The position numbers and the translations under genes were made by a program. From NCBI GenBank assembly GCA_027493055.1, contig JAPUDO010000015.1, forward strand, positions 53,343 through 117,342: a DNA stretch of 64,000 bases. The letters are read 5' to 3'. Under the pieces are notes generated by a model that saw nothing but the letters and a program-made list of their open reading frames with translations, was not told where the DNA came from and did not search any database. Positions 26,327-34,443 of this stretch are shown in pieces; positions within the stretch are counted from its first letter, which is position 1; every line of letters starts with the position of its first letter. The DNA comes from Niabella sp. GTDB lineage: Bacteria; Bacteroidota; Bacteroidia; Chitinophagales; Chitinophagaceae.

Positions 26327-26603
26327 TAGTGGAAATTGCTCAAAAAAAGACCTGATAAAAAACGATTACTCAGGAGTATAGGAAAAAATATCGTGTAATT
26401 CTTAATAAAGAAAAAGAAAGCAAAAATAGTAAGGATATTAGCAAAATTTGAAGTTGGCGGATCAGGAAAGGTGTTATTATTTTGGGTTGTTGTAAACAAG
26501 AAGATTGCTTGAACAGGATATCAAAAAATTATAAATGATCTTAGAAATTCGGAGTATACTTGTTTGCTGTAGTTGGCCTGATATATTAAAATGATTGATT
26601 CTT

Positions 26604-27866
26604 ATGAGCAGAGTATTTATTGTTGTTTTTACTACAATGTTTTTTCAGATGAGCGCATTGTCGGCTTCTTTTTGCGGTTTGAAAAGAATAAAAGATCCAT
26701 TTGAAGGAACAACGCCGCAGGATGTTTTGTCGGTGATGAAGAAAGTTGCGGACTGGCAGCTTGGTAATCCAACCGGCAAACAGCTTAACTCCTGGGAGTA
26801 TGCACCTTTTTATACGGGGTTAATGGCTTTATACCAAACATCGTCCGACAGAAAGTATTATGATGCGATGATGGATATGGGTAAAACTGTAAACTGGGAA
26901 ACGGTGGCCCGCCCTTATGATGCCAACGTACTGGCTATTTCACAGGTGTTCCTTGAATTGTATGAGATGACAGGCCAGGATTACATGATTGATAAATCAA
27001 GGTTTGTAATGGATGCCACGATGCAAAGGGAGTTAGAGCCTGATATTACCTTTGATAAGAACAAATACTGGTGGGAGTGGTGGTCCTGGTGTGATGCGCT
27101 TTTTATGGCGCCTCCGGCTTATGCACGTTTAGCAACATTGAGGAAAGAACCTAAGTACATGGACCATATGATCCGGGAATGGAAACGTACCTCTGCCTAT
27201 TTGTATGCCCCGCGTGATAGTCTTTTTTTCAGGGATGATCGTTTTTTCAAAATGAAATCTGCTAACGGCGCTAAAATATTCTGGTCGCGGGGCAATGGTT
27301 GGGTCGTAGGCGGTTTGGCACGTGTATTACAGTACCTGCCTAAGGATCATGAGTCGCGCAGTTTCTTTGAAAACCAGTTCCGGCAGATGTGTTATAAGCT
27401 GAAACGCCTTCAGATGCAAAACGGCTTCTGGAGCCAGAGCCTGCTGGACCCTCAAAACTATCCTCAAAAAGAATCGAGCGGTACCGGCTTTTTTGTATAC
27501 GCAATGTCATGGGGGGTGAATAATAACCTGCTGGATAGAAAAGAGTTCCTTCCTGTGATTGAAAAAGGATGGAAAGCTTTGATGACCTCTTTGCATCCGA
27601 ACGGTAAGCTGGGGTATGTGCAGGAAGTAGGAGATGCGCCAACCAATGTAAAATATGAGGATGGAGAAACCTATGGTACAGGCGCTTTCCTGCTGGCGGG
27701 AAGCGAACTGTATAAATTGCTTTCAGCAGGCGATAAGGCCTGGACCCCCATTCAGGAAATAAGTGGAAACGAGGATAGGGATTATGCCATAAGTATGCTG
27801 CTGAAAATTTCGGATCCCGTCCTGGATGCCCTGGCAAAAAAAAACTCCGGGAATTACTGCCGGTAA
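26604..27866 (+). CDS. GH105/GH88-type unsaturated uronyl hydrolase (N-terminal part of a GH105-DUF2264 protein)
   Basis: A periplasmic (alpha/alpha)6-barrel enzyme that would remove the 4,5-unsaturated uronic acid left at the non-reducing end by a polysaccharide lyase. ATG 26604 gives a signal peptide (MSRVFIVVFTTMFFQMSALS); a TTG three codons upstream is less likely. Family motifs are WEYAPFYTGLMALYQ, WWSWCDALFMAPPAYARLA (the Asp of CDAL, about residue 164, is the expected general acid), FWSRGNGWVVGGLARVL and DGETYGTGAFLLAGSELY. After about residue 370 the sequence passes into the start of a DUF2264 domain (DYAISMLLKISDPVLDALAK). It then hits nine consecutive A and terminates within eight codons (NSGNYCR). 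The rest of DUF2264 continues in the -1 frame in the next entry, so the gene as written is interrupted. Confidence 0.9.
   Translation: MSRVFIVVFTTMFFQMSALSASFCGLKRIKDPFEGTTPQDVLSVMKKVADWQLGNPTGKQLNSWEYAPFYTGLMALYQTSSDRKYYDAMMDMGKTVNWETVARPYDANVLAISQVFLELYEMTGQDYMIDKSRFVMDATMQRELEPDITFDKNKYWWEWWSWCDALFMAPPAYARLATLRKEPKYMDHMIREWKRTSAYLYAPRDSLFFRDDRFFKMKSANGAKIFWSRGNGWVVGGLARVLQYLPKDHESRSFFENQFRQMCYKLKRLQMQNGFWSQSLLDPQNYPQKESSGTGFFVYAMSWGVNNNLLDRKEFLPVIEKGWKALMTSLHPNGKLGYVQEVGDAPTNVKYEDGETYGTGAFLLAGSELYKLLSAGDKAWTPIQEISGNEDRDYAISMLLKISDPVLDALAKKNSGNYCR
27836..27847 (+). other. A9 run with slippery heptamer A AAA AAC
   Basis: Nine consecutive A (27836-27844) followed by C. In the GH105 frame the codons are GCA AAA AAA AAC, so the heptamer A AAA AAC at 27839-27845 is in the canonical X XXY YYZ phase for -1 ribosomal frameshifting. 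A -1 slip makes the next codon CTC (27845-27847) and enters the DUF2264 frame exactly. A small CCGG/CCGG hairpin could form just downstream (CCGG at 27847-27850 and 27860-27863). Transcriptional slippage, a real mutation or a homopolymer miscall are equally consistent. Confidence 0.6.
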
Positions 27867-27937
27867 AAGATTGGGAAACCCGCAAAGACAATCTGCACAC
27901 TTCACCATTACAGGCTTTTGGACGAACGCTTTCAGGC

Positions 27938-28909
27938 ATGGCTCCCTGGCTGTCCCTGGGAGAAGATGAGTCACCCGAAGGACAACTGAGGGCAAGGTAT
28001 ATAAAGCTGGCAAGACAATGCCTGGTAAATGCTACCGACCCTGCATCGGAAGATTATTTGTTCGGAGGTCCTACCCAGGAGCGTATAGTACATGCAGCTT
28101 ACATAGCATACCCCCTTTTGCTCGCAAAAAGGCAGTTATGGGATCCCCTTACATCGGATCAGCAGCAACATATTATAGAGGCACTGAAAACACACCGCAG
28201 GTTTAAACCCAATAAAAGTAACTGGTTATTGTTCCCGGCTATAATAGAAAGTGCTATCTGGAAAATGACCGGTACCTGCAAAAAGAAACCCATTCTGTAT
28301 GCAATTGATAAACACCAGCAATGGTATTTGGGAGATGGCGTATATGGAGATGGCCCCGACTTTCACTGGGATTACTATAACAGCTATGTTATTTCGCCTT
28401 TACTGACAGAAACATTACGCACCTGCCGGGAAATGGGCATGCATGTAGAAAATGCCCTGGCAAATGCGGTAAACCGTGGCGAGCGGTATGCTTCAGTTAC
28501 AGAACACCTGATCTCTCCCGAAGGTACGTTTCCCGTGGTGGGGCGTTCTTCGGTTTACAGGATCGCCATGTTACAGCAATTAGAATACACCGTTTTTCGC
28601 AATGGACGGTTACCGCCGCCGCTTCATGCCGGTGCTACGCGGGCTGCCATTACATCCGTAATCAGGAACATGATGGAAATGCCGGGCACCTTTGATGAAA
28701 ACGGGTGGCTGAATGCCGGTATTGCAGGTCATCAGCCTGAGGCCCGCGATTGGTATAATTATACCGGCGCGCTGTATATGTGTACAATGGGGCTTACTCA
28801 TTTGGGTATTCCTCCTGCCGATCCGTTCTGGACAGAACCTTCCGCAGCATGGACACAACAAAAAATATGGAGCGGGGATGAATCTGTCAGTCAACAGTTG
28901 TTTAAATAA
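27938..28909 (+). CDS. DUF2264 protein (C-terminal part of a GH105-DUF2264 protein)
   Basis: Covers most of a DUF2264 domain, a helical-barrel family frequently found in PULs and often fused to GH88/GH105 modules; its reaction is not established. Motifs are GRTLSGMAPWLSLGED (straddling the ATG), YLFGGPTQERIVHAAYI, NWLLFPAIIESAIW, WYLGDGVYGDGPDFHWDYY and PVVGRSSVYRIAMLQ. The first in-frame ATG is 27938, but coding sequence continues upstream through 31 stop-free codons to 27845 and reads LRELLPVKDWETRKDNLH, the missing part of the domain. There is no signal peptide, so as a separate protein it would be cytosolic and truncated. The genuine product is most likely one polypeptide beginning at 26604 and requiring a -1 shift at 27839-27845. 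The stop is 17 bases from the convergent AraC gene. Confidence 0.85.
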   Translation: MAPWLSLGEDESPEGQLRARYIKLARQCLVNATDPASEDYLFGGPTQERIVHAAYIAYPLLLAKRQLWDPLTSDQQQHIIEALKTHRRFKPNKSNWLLFPAIIESAIWKMTGTCKKKPILYAIDKHQQWYLGDGVYGDGPDFHWDYYNSYVISPLLTETLRTCREMGMHVENALANAVNRGERYASVTEHLISPEGTFPVVGRSSVYRIAMLQQLEYTVFRNGRLPPPLHAGATRAAITSVIRNMMEMPGTFDENGWLNAGIAGHQPEARDWYNYTGALYMCTMGLTHLGIPPADPFWTEPSAAWTQQKIWSGDESVSQQLFK

Positions 28910-28926
28910 TATTGCGCGATTTAATA

Positions 28927-29799
28927 CTATCTATCCATTCTTTGGATTTTCTTTTTATATTCATTAGGGCTCATTCCCATTATTTTTTTAAATGATTTGG
29001 TGAAGTTGGATATATTGTTAAAACCGCTGGAATAGCAAACTTCGGTCACTGTGATATCATCTCCCATAAGTTGCCGGCAGGCATGGCTGATCTTAGTTTC
29101 GTTCACTACTTGTATAAATGTTTTCCCATATCGTTTCTTAAAGTATTTACAAAACGCTGTTTCGTTCATACAGGCTACAGAAGCCGCTTCTGTCAGGCTT
29201 ATCCTGCCTAAATAATGTTTGAGGATATAATCATATACCTTGTTCATCCTGTCTATATCATTTTCCTTTACCTGGGGTAGATATTCTGTATCTGATAATA
29301 TCTCGATATTGCTGGAAATGGAAATCTCATACAGGATCTTAAGCAATAATGAAATCCTTTCCGGGCCTTTCGCGTTCAGCAGCAGTTCCATTAAATGAAT
29401 CAGCCTGTCAAAAGTTTCACCGGTAATCCGGATGCCTTTATCAGCTTTGCTCAGGATTCTTTGTATCTGGTAATTCTCCGGCAGGTCAAAAATCCGGATA
29501 CCATTAAATTCAGCGTCAAACTTGAGGATAATGGCCCTGATATAATCTTCGGGCGTTTCATTTTCCGGCTCGTCGTTATGCCAGTGATGCGGCAAATTTT
29601 TGCCAATTAATACCATGTCTGTATCGTCGAACCTGGAAATATTATTGCCAACAAACCGCGAACCTTTTCCTTTTAAAATAGCTGTCAGCTCATACTCGTG
29701 ATGGAAATGATAAGGAACGCTGAAACGCTTGCTGATGCGTTCCTCTATACTGAAAGAATGATCCGGAGGTGGACTGTTTTTAATTAAAATCGGCTTCAT
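28927..29799 (-). CDS. AraC-family transcriptional regulator with cupin domain
   Basis: A 290-aa regulator with an N-terminal cupin-like sensor region (FSVPYHFHHEYELTAILKGK; the HFHHEYE residues are typical of the sugar-binding cupin) and a C-terminal double helix-turn-helix (SLTEAASVACMNETAFCKYF and VTEVCYSSGFNNISNFTKSF, ending MSPNEYKKKI). It is cytosolic and probably senses a sugar or uronate. It is convergent with the GH105-DUF2264 gene and divergent from the aldolase-led operon at 30267, the arrangement of a local regulator controlling the sugar-acid operon and itself from the 467-base region between them. Ligand and target are inferred. Confidence 0.92.
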   Translation of the reverse strand: MKPILIKNSPPPDHSFSIEERISKRFSVPYHFHHEYELTAILKGKGSRFVGNNISRFDDTDMVLIGKNLPHHWHNDEPENETPEDYIRAIILKFDAEFNGIRIFDLPENYQIQRILSKADKGIRITGETFDRLIHLMELLLNAKGPERISLLLKILYEISISSNIEILSDTEYLPQVKENDIDRMNKVYDYILKHYLGRISLTEAASVACMNETAFCKYFKKRYGKTFIQVVNETKISHACRQLMGDDITVTEVCYSSGFNNISNFTKSFKKIMGMSPNEYKKKIQRMDR

Positions 29800-30266
29800 A
29801 TCGACAAGAGCTGTGCTTTAATATTTGTGCGTGCGTATTAAAAAATCTTATTCAAATGTAACATTTTCCGGATAAAGAAACTTCAGGACAAATGCATAAC
29901 TTGTATTTATTTGAAGCAGCTACAGGGAGGGCAAAGATTTGATCTTTTTTGGCAAATTATGAGGTTGCTATCCGTTAATAAATTAAGTTCTTTTGTTGAT
30001 GAGGTTTGGTAGGTTTATTTAAAGTAAAAAACAGGAAAGCCTTTGGGTCTGCAACGCGTTGATTGTATTAAAATAAATTATTTGGAAGTAAAATATCAGT
30101 ACCCAATTAATTAATAGCATCAGAAAAAGTAGAAAATAATGATTGCGGTTGCCCGGTATAGTGCAGTATATAAAAAAAGTCAATACGCTGCTGCAGATGC
30201 GGTTGCTGTTTTGTTTGAACCAGGCCGAAAGGATGGGCATTGAATGATTTCTCAAAAATGGTATGA
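29800..30266. other. Divergent regulatory region between AraC and aldolase genes
   Basis: A region of 467 bases between the divergently read araC-type gene and the sugar-acid operon. It is AT-rich and open-frame poor. It should contain promoters for both directions and the AraC operator. I see one -7-like element for the minus strand (29853-29860, below) and no convincing direct repeats. Confidence 0.5.
29853..29860 (-). promoter_or_regulatory. Candidate -7 element TACATTTG for the AraC gene
   Basis: On the minus strand TACATTTG matches the TAnnTTTG consensus and lies 54 bases upstream of the AraC start at 29799. I see no good -33 TTTG at the expected distance, so support is weak. Confidence 0.3.
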
Positions 30267-31040
30267 ATGAATAATTTGAAAAGCCGGTTAAAAGACGGCG
30301 AAATGTTGGTGGGTACTTTTCTCAGTCTGGGAAATGCAGTTGTTACAGAAATGATAGCCAGAGCGGGATTCGACTGGATCATGATCGATCTGGAGCACGG
30401 TATGGGATCAGAAACGGATGTATTGTGTCAGCTTCAGAGCATCGATCCGGAAAAGGTAGCTTCATTTGTGAGGGTTGAAAGCAACCAACGCCAACGCATA
30501 AATAAAGTACTTGATTTTGGAGTGCAGGGCGTTATGTGCCCACGTATAGAAACGGCAGATGAAGTAAGAACTGCTGTTAGCGCCATGTATTATCCGCCAA
30601 AGGGGATTCGGGGTGTGGCAAAACTGATCAGAGCATCAGAATATGGCAGCCGTTTTGATGAGTACCAAAAAAAGGTTTCGGAAGAACTGTTGTGTATTAT
30701 ACAGATTGAAACGCTGAATGCCCTTCATAATTTAGAGGCCATAGCTGCTGTTGAAGAGGTGGATGTGTTGTTTATCGGCCCTTCCGATCTTTCTATGGCT
30801 TTAGGCGTTTTCGGGCAATTGGATCATCCTTTGTTTACAGATGCTGTGAACAATATTATAAAAGTGGCGGAAAAGTACGACAAGCAAGTGGGTATTTTAC
30901 TGCCCAATACGTCTGTCCTGAAACAATACTATGACCTGGGTATCCGCTTTTTTGCCTACGGCACAGATGCTTTCTTCATCAGCAATGGTGCCCGGCAGGC
31001 AGTTGCTGCCTTAAAGAAGCAATTAAATGGCTCTATATAA
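30267..31040 (+). CDS. HpcH/HpaI-family 2-keto-3-deoxy sugar-acid aldolase
   Basis: A 257-aa cytosolic class II aldolase that splits 2-keto-3-deoxy (or 4-hydroxy-2-keto) acids into pyruvate and an aldehyde. Motifs are GTFLSLGNAVVTEMIARAGF, WIMIDLEHG, VMCPRIETADEV, GIRGVAKLIRASEYG, CIIQIETLNA (Glu as metal ligand) and VDVLFIGPSDLSMALG (Asp as metal ligand), matching RhmA/GarL/HpaI-type enzymes. It is the first gene of the plus-strand sugar-acid operon and is followed after 23 bases by a hydroxyacid dehydrogenase that could reduce its aldehyde product. In the scheme here it would act after the IlvD/Edd dehydratase at 34436. The precise sugar acid (glucarate-, rhamnonate- or galactonate-derived) is not determinable. 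Confidence 0.9.
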   Translation: MNNLKSRLKDGEMLVGTFLSLGNAVVTEMIARAGFDWIMIDLEHGMGSETDVLCQLQSIDPEKVASFVRVESNQRQRINKVLDFGVQGVMCPRIETADEVRTAVSAMYYPPKGIRGVAKLIRASEYGSRFDEYQKKVSEELLCIIQIETLNALHNLEAIAAVEEVDVLFIGPSDLSMALGVFGQLDHPLFTDAVNNIIKVAEKYDKQVGILLPNTSVLKQYYDLGIRFFAYGTDAFFISNGARQAVAALKKQLNGSI

Positions 31041-31063
31041 TTTTATCTGTTCAAACCAGCCAA

Positions 31064-31936
31064 ATGAAAAAAGACAGGGAGATAGGGTTTATAGGTTTGG
31101 GAATTATGGGCAACCCCATGGCTCAAAATCTTATGCGTGCCGGTTTCAGGTTACATATATGCTCCCGGAATGCCGCTGTTGAACAGGAGTTAAAGAACAT
31201 AGGTGGTATAGTGCACAAATCCCCGGCAGCGGTGGCTGCGGCAAGCGATATTATCATAACCATGTTGCCGGATACGCCACAGGTACAGGAGGTGGCATTA
31301 GGAACAAACGGAATAATAGAGGGCGTAAGAGACGGAGCTTTGTACATAGACATGTCAACGATAGATGCTGATGCAGAACGTAATATTAGCAGGCAATTAA
31401 AACAAAAGAATGTAGAAAGCCTGGATGCACCTGTATCCGGCGGACAGGAGGGCGCCATAAACGGTACGCTTTCTGTAATGGTGGGTGGCAGTGCAACGGC
31501 TTTTCAGCGCGCCTTACCTGTATTGGAAGCGGTAGGGAAACGGGTAATACACATAGGCGATACCGGTGCCGGCCAGGTTGCAAAATCCTGTAACCAGATA
31601 GCTACAGCCCTGGCTACCCAGGGCGTAGTGGAAGCGTTCACGCTGGCCACACGGTGGGGAATAGATCTTGCCCGGCTCAGAGAAGCCATGCTGGGTGGAT
31701 TTGCTTCGGGTAAAGCACTGGAAATAGCGGGTAAACGAATGATTGAAAAAACATTTACACCAGGGTTCACACTAAAGTTGTACAGCAAGGATTTGCGTAT
31801 TGCCAACAATGTGGCGCGGGATGCGGGGCTTGAGTTGCCTGGTGCAGCCATGTTGCAAAAGGAAATGGAAATACTTGTGGGCCGGGAAATGGGGGGGCTG
31901 GATTTTAGTGCCCTCATAGAAATATTTGAATATTAG
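31064..31936 (+). CDS. Beta-hydroxyacid dehydrogenase (2-hydroxy-3-oxopropionate reductase type)
   Basis: A 290-aa NAD(P)-dependent dehydrogenase of the 3-hydroxyisobutyrate/GarR family. It has an N-terminal Rossmann motif (GFIGLGIMGNPMAQNLMRAG), the substrate-binding signature (LDAPVSGGQEGAINGTLSVM) and the catalytic Lys in GAGQVAKSCNQ. The likely role is to reduce tartronate semialdehyde, or another short aldehyde acid from the aldolase, to glycerate. The pairing of aldolase and GarR-type reductase is characteristic of the glucarate/galactarate pathway, but this operon uses a different dehydratase. It is followed by an untranslated gap of 199 bases before the next gene, so there may be an internal promoter. 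Confidence 0.9.
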   Translation: MKKDREIGFIGLGIMGNPMAQNLMRAGFRLHICSRNAAVEQELKNIGGIVHKSPAAVAAASDIIITMLPDTPQVQEVALGTNGIIEGVRDGALYIDMSTIDADAERNISRQLKQKNVESLDAPVSGGQEGAINGTLSVMVGGSATAFQRALPVLEAVGKRVIHIGDTGAGQVAKSCNQIATALATQGVVEAFTLATRWGIDLARLREAMLGGFASGKALEIAGKRMIEKTFTPGFTLKLYSKDLRIANNVARDAGLELPGAAMLQKEMEILVGREMGGLDFSALIEIFEY

Positions 31937-32135
31937 TGAACAATATAATAAAACATTGGTAGGATTTTTCATGCATAGAAAGATGTATATGAAGGGATTC
32001 TTATTGATGAAATTGAACAACTAAAAAATTTCTTATGAAGCAGGCGTGATCACCATTTTCATTTTCATTATTCAGCAGAATGGAAATTGAAACATCAAAA
32101 GCTATCAGACCATTAAAAATATAAAAGATAAACGC

Positions 32136-33149
32136 ATGAAAGCTTTACCAAAAGTTTTTGTATCAGAACCAATCGATGCCAAAGGAATAGAGCTGCTTAA
32201 AGATAAAGTACAATTTGTTTTTGCACCTGATACTAAAAAGAATACAACATTGCAATTAATAACAGATGTGCATGCTGCTATTTTACGGGCTACTACTGTT
32301 TTCGACAGGGAAGTTATTGAACAGGGAGCAGGTTTGAAAATAATTGCAAGGACCGGGGTAGGGGTTGATAATGTTGATCTGCGGTTCGCTGCTCAAAAAG
32401 GTATACTTGTTTGTAATACACCGGGCACGAACGATAATACAGTAGCAGAACATGTACTGTCGCTCGTACTGGCAATGGCCAAGCAGATATTCCTGATGGA
32501 TAAAGCTGTACGTACCCAGCAATGGGGACAACGTTTTTCTTCCAGACAAATAGATATAAAGGGAAAAACATTGGGCATCGTAGGCTTTGGAAAAACAGGT
32601 AAAGCCACAGCAAGACTGGCGTGTTCTATTGGTATGAAAGTGCTTGTTTATGATCCCTTTACCCCGGAGGAGGAGCGTACCGGTTTCTTTGTAGAAACAC
32701 CTGATCCTATATTCAGCCAATCTGATTTTGTGAGTCTCCATTGCCCGGCAACTTCAGAAACCAAGGGGTTTGTCAACCAGAAATATATTACTCAAATGAA
32801 AAAAGGAGCTTATCTTATTAATGCATCACGGGGCGAGCTGGTTAATGATGACGACCTGGTGGCTTCACTGTGTCGCAATGATATAGCCGGTGCAGCCCTG
32901 GATGTTTTCAGAGAGGAGCCGCTTCCGGCGGAAAGCCCTTATCTGCAGCTGGATAACGTTATTCTCTCCCCGCATGTAGCAGGATCTACCAGGGAGTCGA
33001 ATGAACGCATTGCAATAAGCGCAGCGCAGGCGGTTCTGGATGTGCTGAATGGAAAAATGCCGGAACATGTTTGTAATCGCAAATATTTTTCTGACAACGA
33101 TAAAGTTTTGCTTTCATATGACAGAGCAGGTTCAGGTAGCATCGTATAA
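32136..33149 (+). CDS. D-isomer-specific 2-hydroxyacid dehydrogenase (SerA/GhrB-like)
   Basis: A 337-aa NAD-dependent dehydrogenase that interconverts a 2-hydroxy acid and a 2-keto acid. Motifs are ARTGVGVDNVDLRFAAQKG, the Rossmann GIVGFGKTGKATARLA, the catalytic Arg in NASRGELVNDD and the catalytic His in LSPHVAGSTRESNE. It lacks the ACT domain of full SerA, so serine biosynthesis is unlikely; a glyoxylate/hydroxypyruvate reductase or sugar-acid oxidation role fits the operon better. The last 32 bases overlap the start of the FAD oxidoreductase. Its C-terminal tail after VLNGKMPEHVCN is longer than typical and reads into the overlap. Confidence 0.9.
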   Translation: MKALPKVFVSEPIDAKGIELLKDKVQFVFAPDTKKNTTLQLITDVHAAILRATTVFDREVIEQGAGLKIIARTGVGVDNVDLRFAAQKGILVCNTPGTNDNTVAEHVLSLVLAMAKQIFLMDKAVRTQQWGQRFSSRQIDIKGKTLGIVGFGKTGKATARLACSIGMKVLVYDPFTPEEERTGFFVETPDPIFSQSDFVSLHCPATSETKGFVNQKYITQMKKGAYLINASRGELVNDDDLVASLCRNDIAGAALDVFREEPLPAESPYLQLDNVILSPHVAGSTRESNERIAISAAQAVLDVLNGKMPEHVCNRKYFSDNDKVLLSYDRAGSGSIV

Positions 33150-34443
33150 GGTGCCGGTTCTATATAAGCCCGGTGTTTGTGTGATCGGAGGCGGCGCCGC
33201 GGGTATTGCTGCGGCCATGGGGGCAAGGAGGGCGGGCCTGTCGGTATTGCTGATAGAGAAATATGGTTTTTGCGGAGGTGCCGCTGTGGCGGGCCTGAGC
33301 GGAACGATATGCGGGTTATTTACATCCGGATCGAAACCCCGGCAAATGGTATTTGGCTTTGCGGATGAGTTTTACCGCCTGCTTCAACAAAAAAAAGGTG
33401 TGACGGCTCCTGTACCATTCGGTAAAACACTATTGGTGCCGCATGATAGCCTTAAATGGAAAGAAACAGCTGATGCATTGCTGTGTGATGTTGATTGTAA
33501 TATCTTATACCATACCTATTTTCTTAAAGCGATAACCGATCCGGAAGCTTGCATTAAATATCTTATTGTTAAGGGCGGTGAAGGCGAATTCGCTGTACAG
33601 CCCCAATATGTAATTGATGCTTCGGGCGATGCCGAAGTAGTGAATAGCATACAGCATCCCTTCTCGATAGGTTATAACGGCGTAGTGCAAACGCCTACCA
33701 TGATTTTCAAAATGGCCCATGTAGATATGCCGTCTTTTTTGAAAACAGACCAGGAAGAGATCGGGCATAAAATATTGAAAGCTTACCAGGCTGGAAATCA
33801 TTTGCTGCCGCGCCATCACGTGTATCTTTTTCCTTCGCCCAATACCGGTGAAGTACTTTGTAATATGACAAAAATCACTTTTCCCGATGGAACTGTACCG
33901 GTAGGTATTTATTCAAAAGATATTACCTATGCCGAAATAGAAGGCCGCAGGCAGGCGAGAGCCTATGCTTCATTCTTAATAAACACCTTTCCTGCCTTCA
34001 GAAACGCTTATATGGCAGAAACAGGCGTACAGGTAGGTATCCGCCAAACGCGTTCTGTATTGGGTAAAGCCACTCTAAGAAATGAAGATGTGATCAAAGG
34101 CAATAAGAGTGAAAATGCCGTAACCATTTCAGCATGGCCCATTGAGCTGCATGCATCGGGGAGTCTTAAGATTGCGTACCTCGAAGATGATCATTATGAT
34201 ATTCCCTTTGAAACACTGATCCCTGAAAGCGCGTCGAATCTTTTGGTGGCCGGCAGGTGTATGTCTGCCGAGCACGAAGCATTAGCCTCTGCAAGAGTTA
34301 CGGCACAATGTTTTGGAATGGGTTACGCCACAGGTGCAGCCTGCAGCCTGATGCTGTCTGAAAACATAAAGGCTGGTGCACTTACGGGTAAGGATGTTGC
34401 ATTATGGATGAGACAAAAACATTTAAAAACAGTATATGAATAA
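33118..34443 (+). CDS. FAD-dependent oxidoreductase (FAD_oxidored type)
   Basis: A 441-aa flavoprotein with the dinucleotide-binding signature CVIGGGAAGIAAAMGARRAG, the FAD E/R motif (VLLIEKYGFCGGAA) and a C-terminal FAD-binding end (NLLVAGRCMSAEHEALASAR). It belongs to the PF12831 group often found in sugar-acid and rhamnose operons of Bacteroidota, whose substrates are largely undefined. I chose the ATG at 33118 (MTEQVQ), which overlaps the preceding gene by 32 bases; a start at 33049 would add 23 unlikely residues. There is no signal peptide, so it is cytosolic. The stop overlaps the dehydratase start by 8 bases, so they are coupled. It probably oxidises a sugar acid or lactone ahead of dehydration. 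Confidence 0.85.
   Translation: MTEQVQVASYKVPVLYKPGVCVIGGGAAGIAAAMGARRAGLSVLLIEKYGFCGGAAVAGLSGTICGLFTSGSKPRQMVFGFADEFYRLLQQKKGVTAPVPFGKTLLVPHDSLKWKETADALLCDVDCNILYHTYFLKAITDPEACIKYLIVKGGEGEFAVQPQYVIDASGDAEVVNSIQHPFSIGYNGVVQTPTMIFKMAHVDMPSFLKTDQEEIGHKILKAYQAGNHLLPRHHVYLFPSPNTGEVLCNMTKITFPDGTVPVGIYSKDITYAEIEGRRQARAYASFLINTFPAFRNAYMAETGVQVGIRQTRSVLGKATLRNEDVIKGNKSENAVTISAWPIELHASGSLKIAYLEDDHYDIPFETLIPESASNLLVAGRCMSAEHEALASARVTAQCFGMGYATGAACSLMLSENIKAGALTGKDVALWMRQKHLKTVYE

Larger units (their letters stand above)
25054..26603. other. Gene-poor junction between the two carbohydrate loci
   Basis: About 1.5 kb without an intact recognisable gene, between the divergently read loci. It contains tandem blocks with a tRNA 3'-end-like sequence (25622-25837), an RND efflux pump fragment (25943-26135), an 8-bp hairpin (TTTTTCGG at 25460-25467 with CCGAAAAA at 25472-25479), a possible 47-codon frame at 26183-26326, and otherwise AT-rich sequence. 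A 62-codon minus-strand frame at 25394-25582 (ending LPVEGNEPVPY) has no recognisable relative. The mix of fragments looks like an old integration or rearrangement site. Confidence 0.6.

Noticed and set aside
26230-26499. 89-codon minus-strand frame rich in Phe, Ile and Leu
   Set aside because: Composition follows from AT-rich DNA; there is no family match and the neighbouring sequence is full of remnants.
27340-27939. 199-codon minus-strand open frame across the GH105/DUF2264 junction
   Set aside because: It is antisense to both conserved domains; translation is Arg/Ser/Pro-rich without motifs.
32136-33149. Calling the 2-hydroxyacid dehydrogenase serA
   Set aside because: It has no ACT domain and sits in a sugar-acid operon, so a serine-biosynthetic role is not supported.
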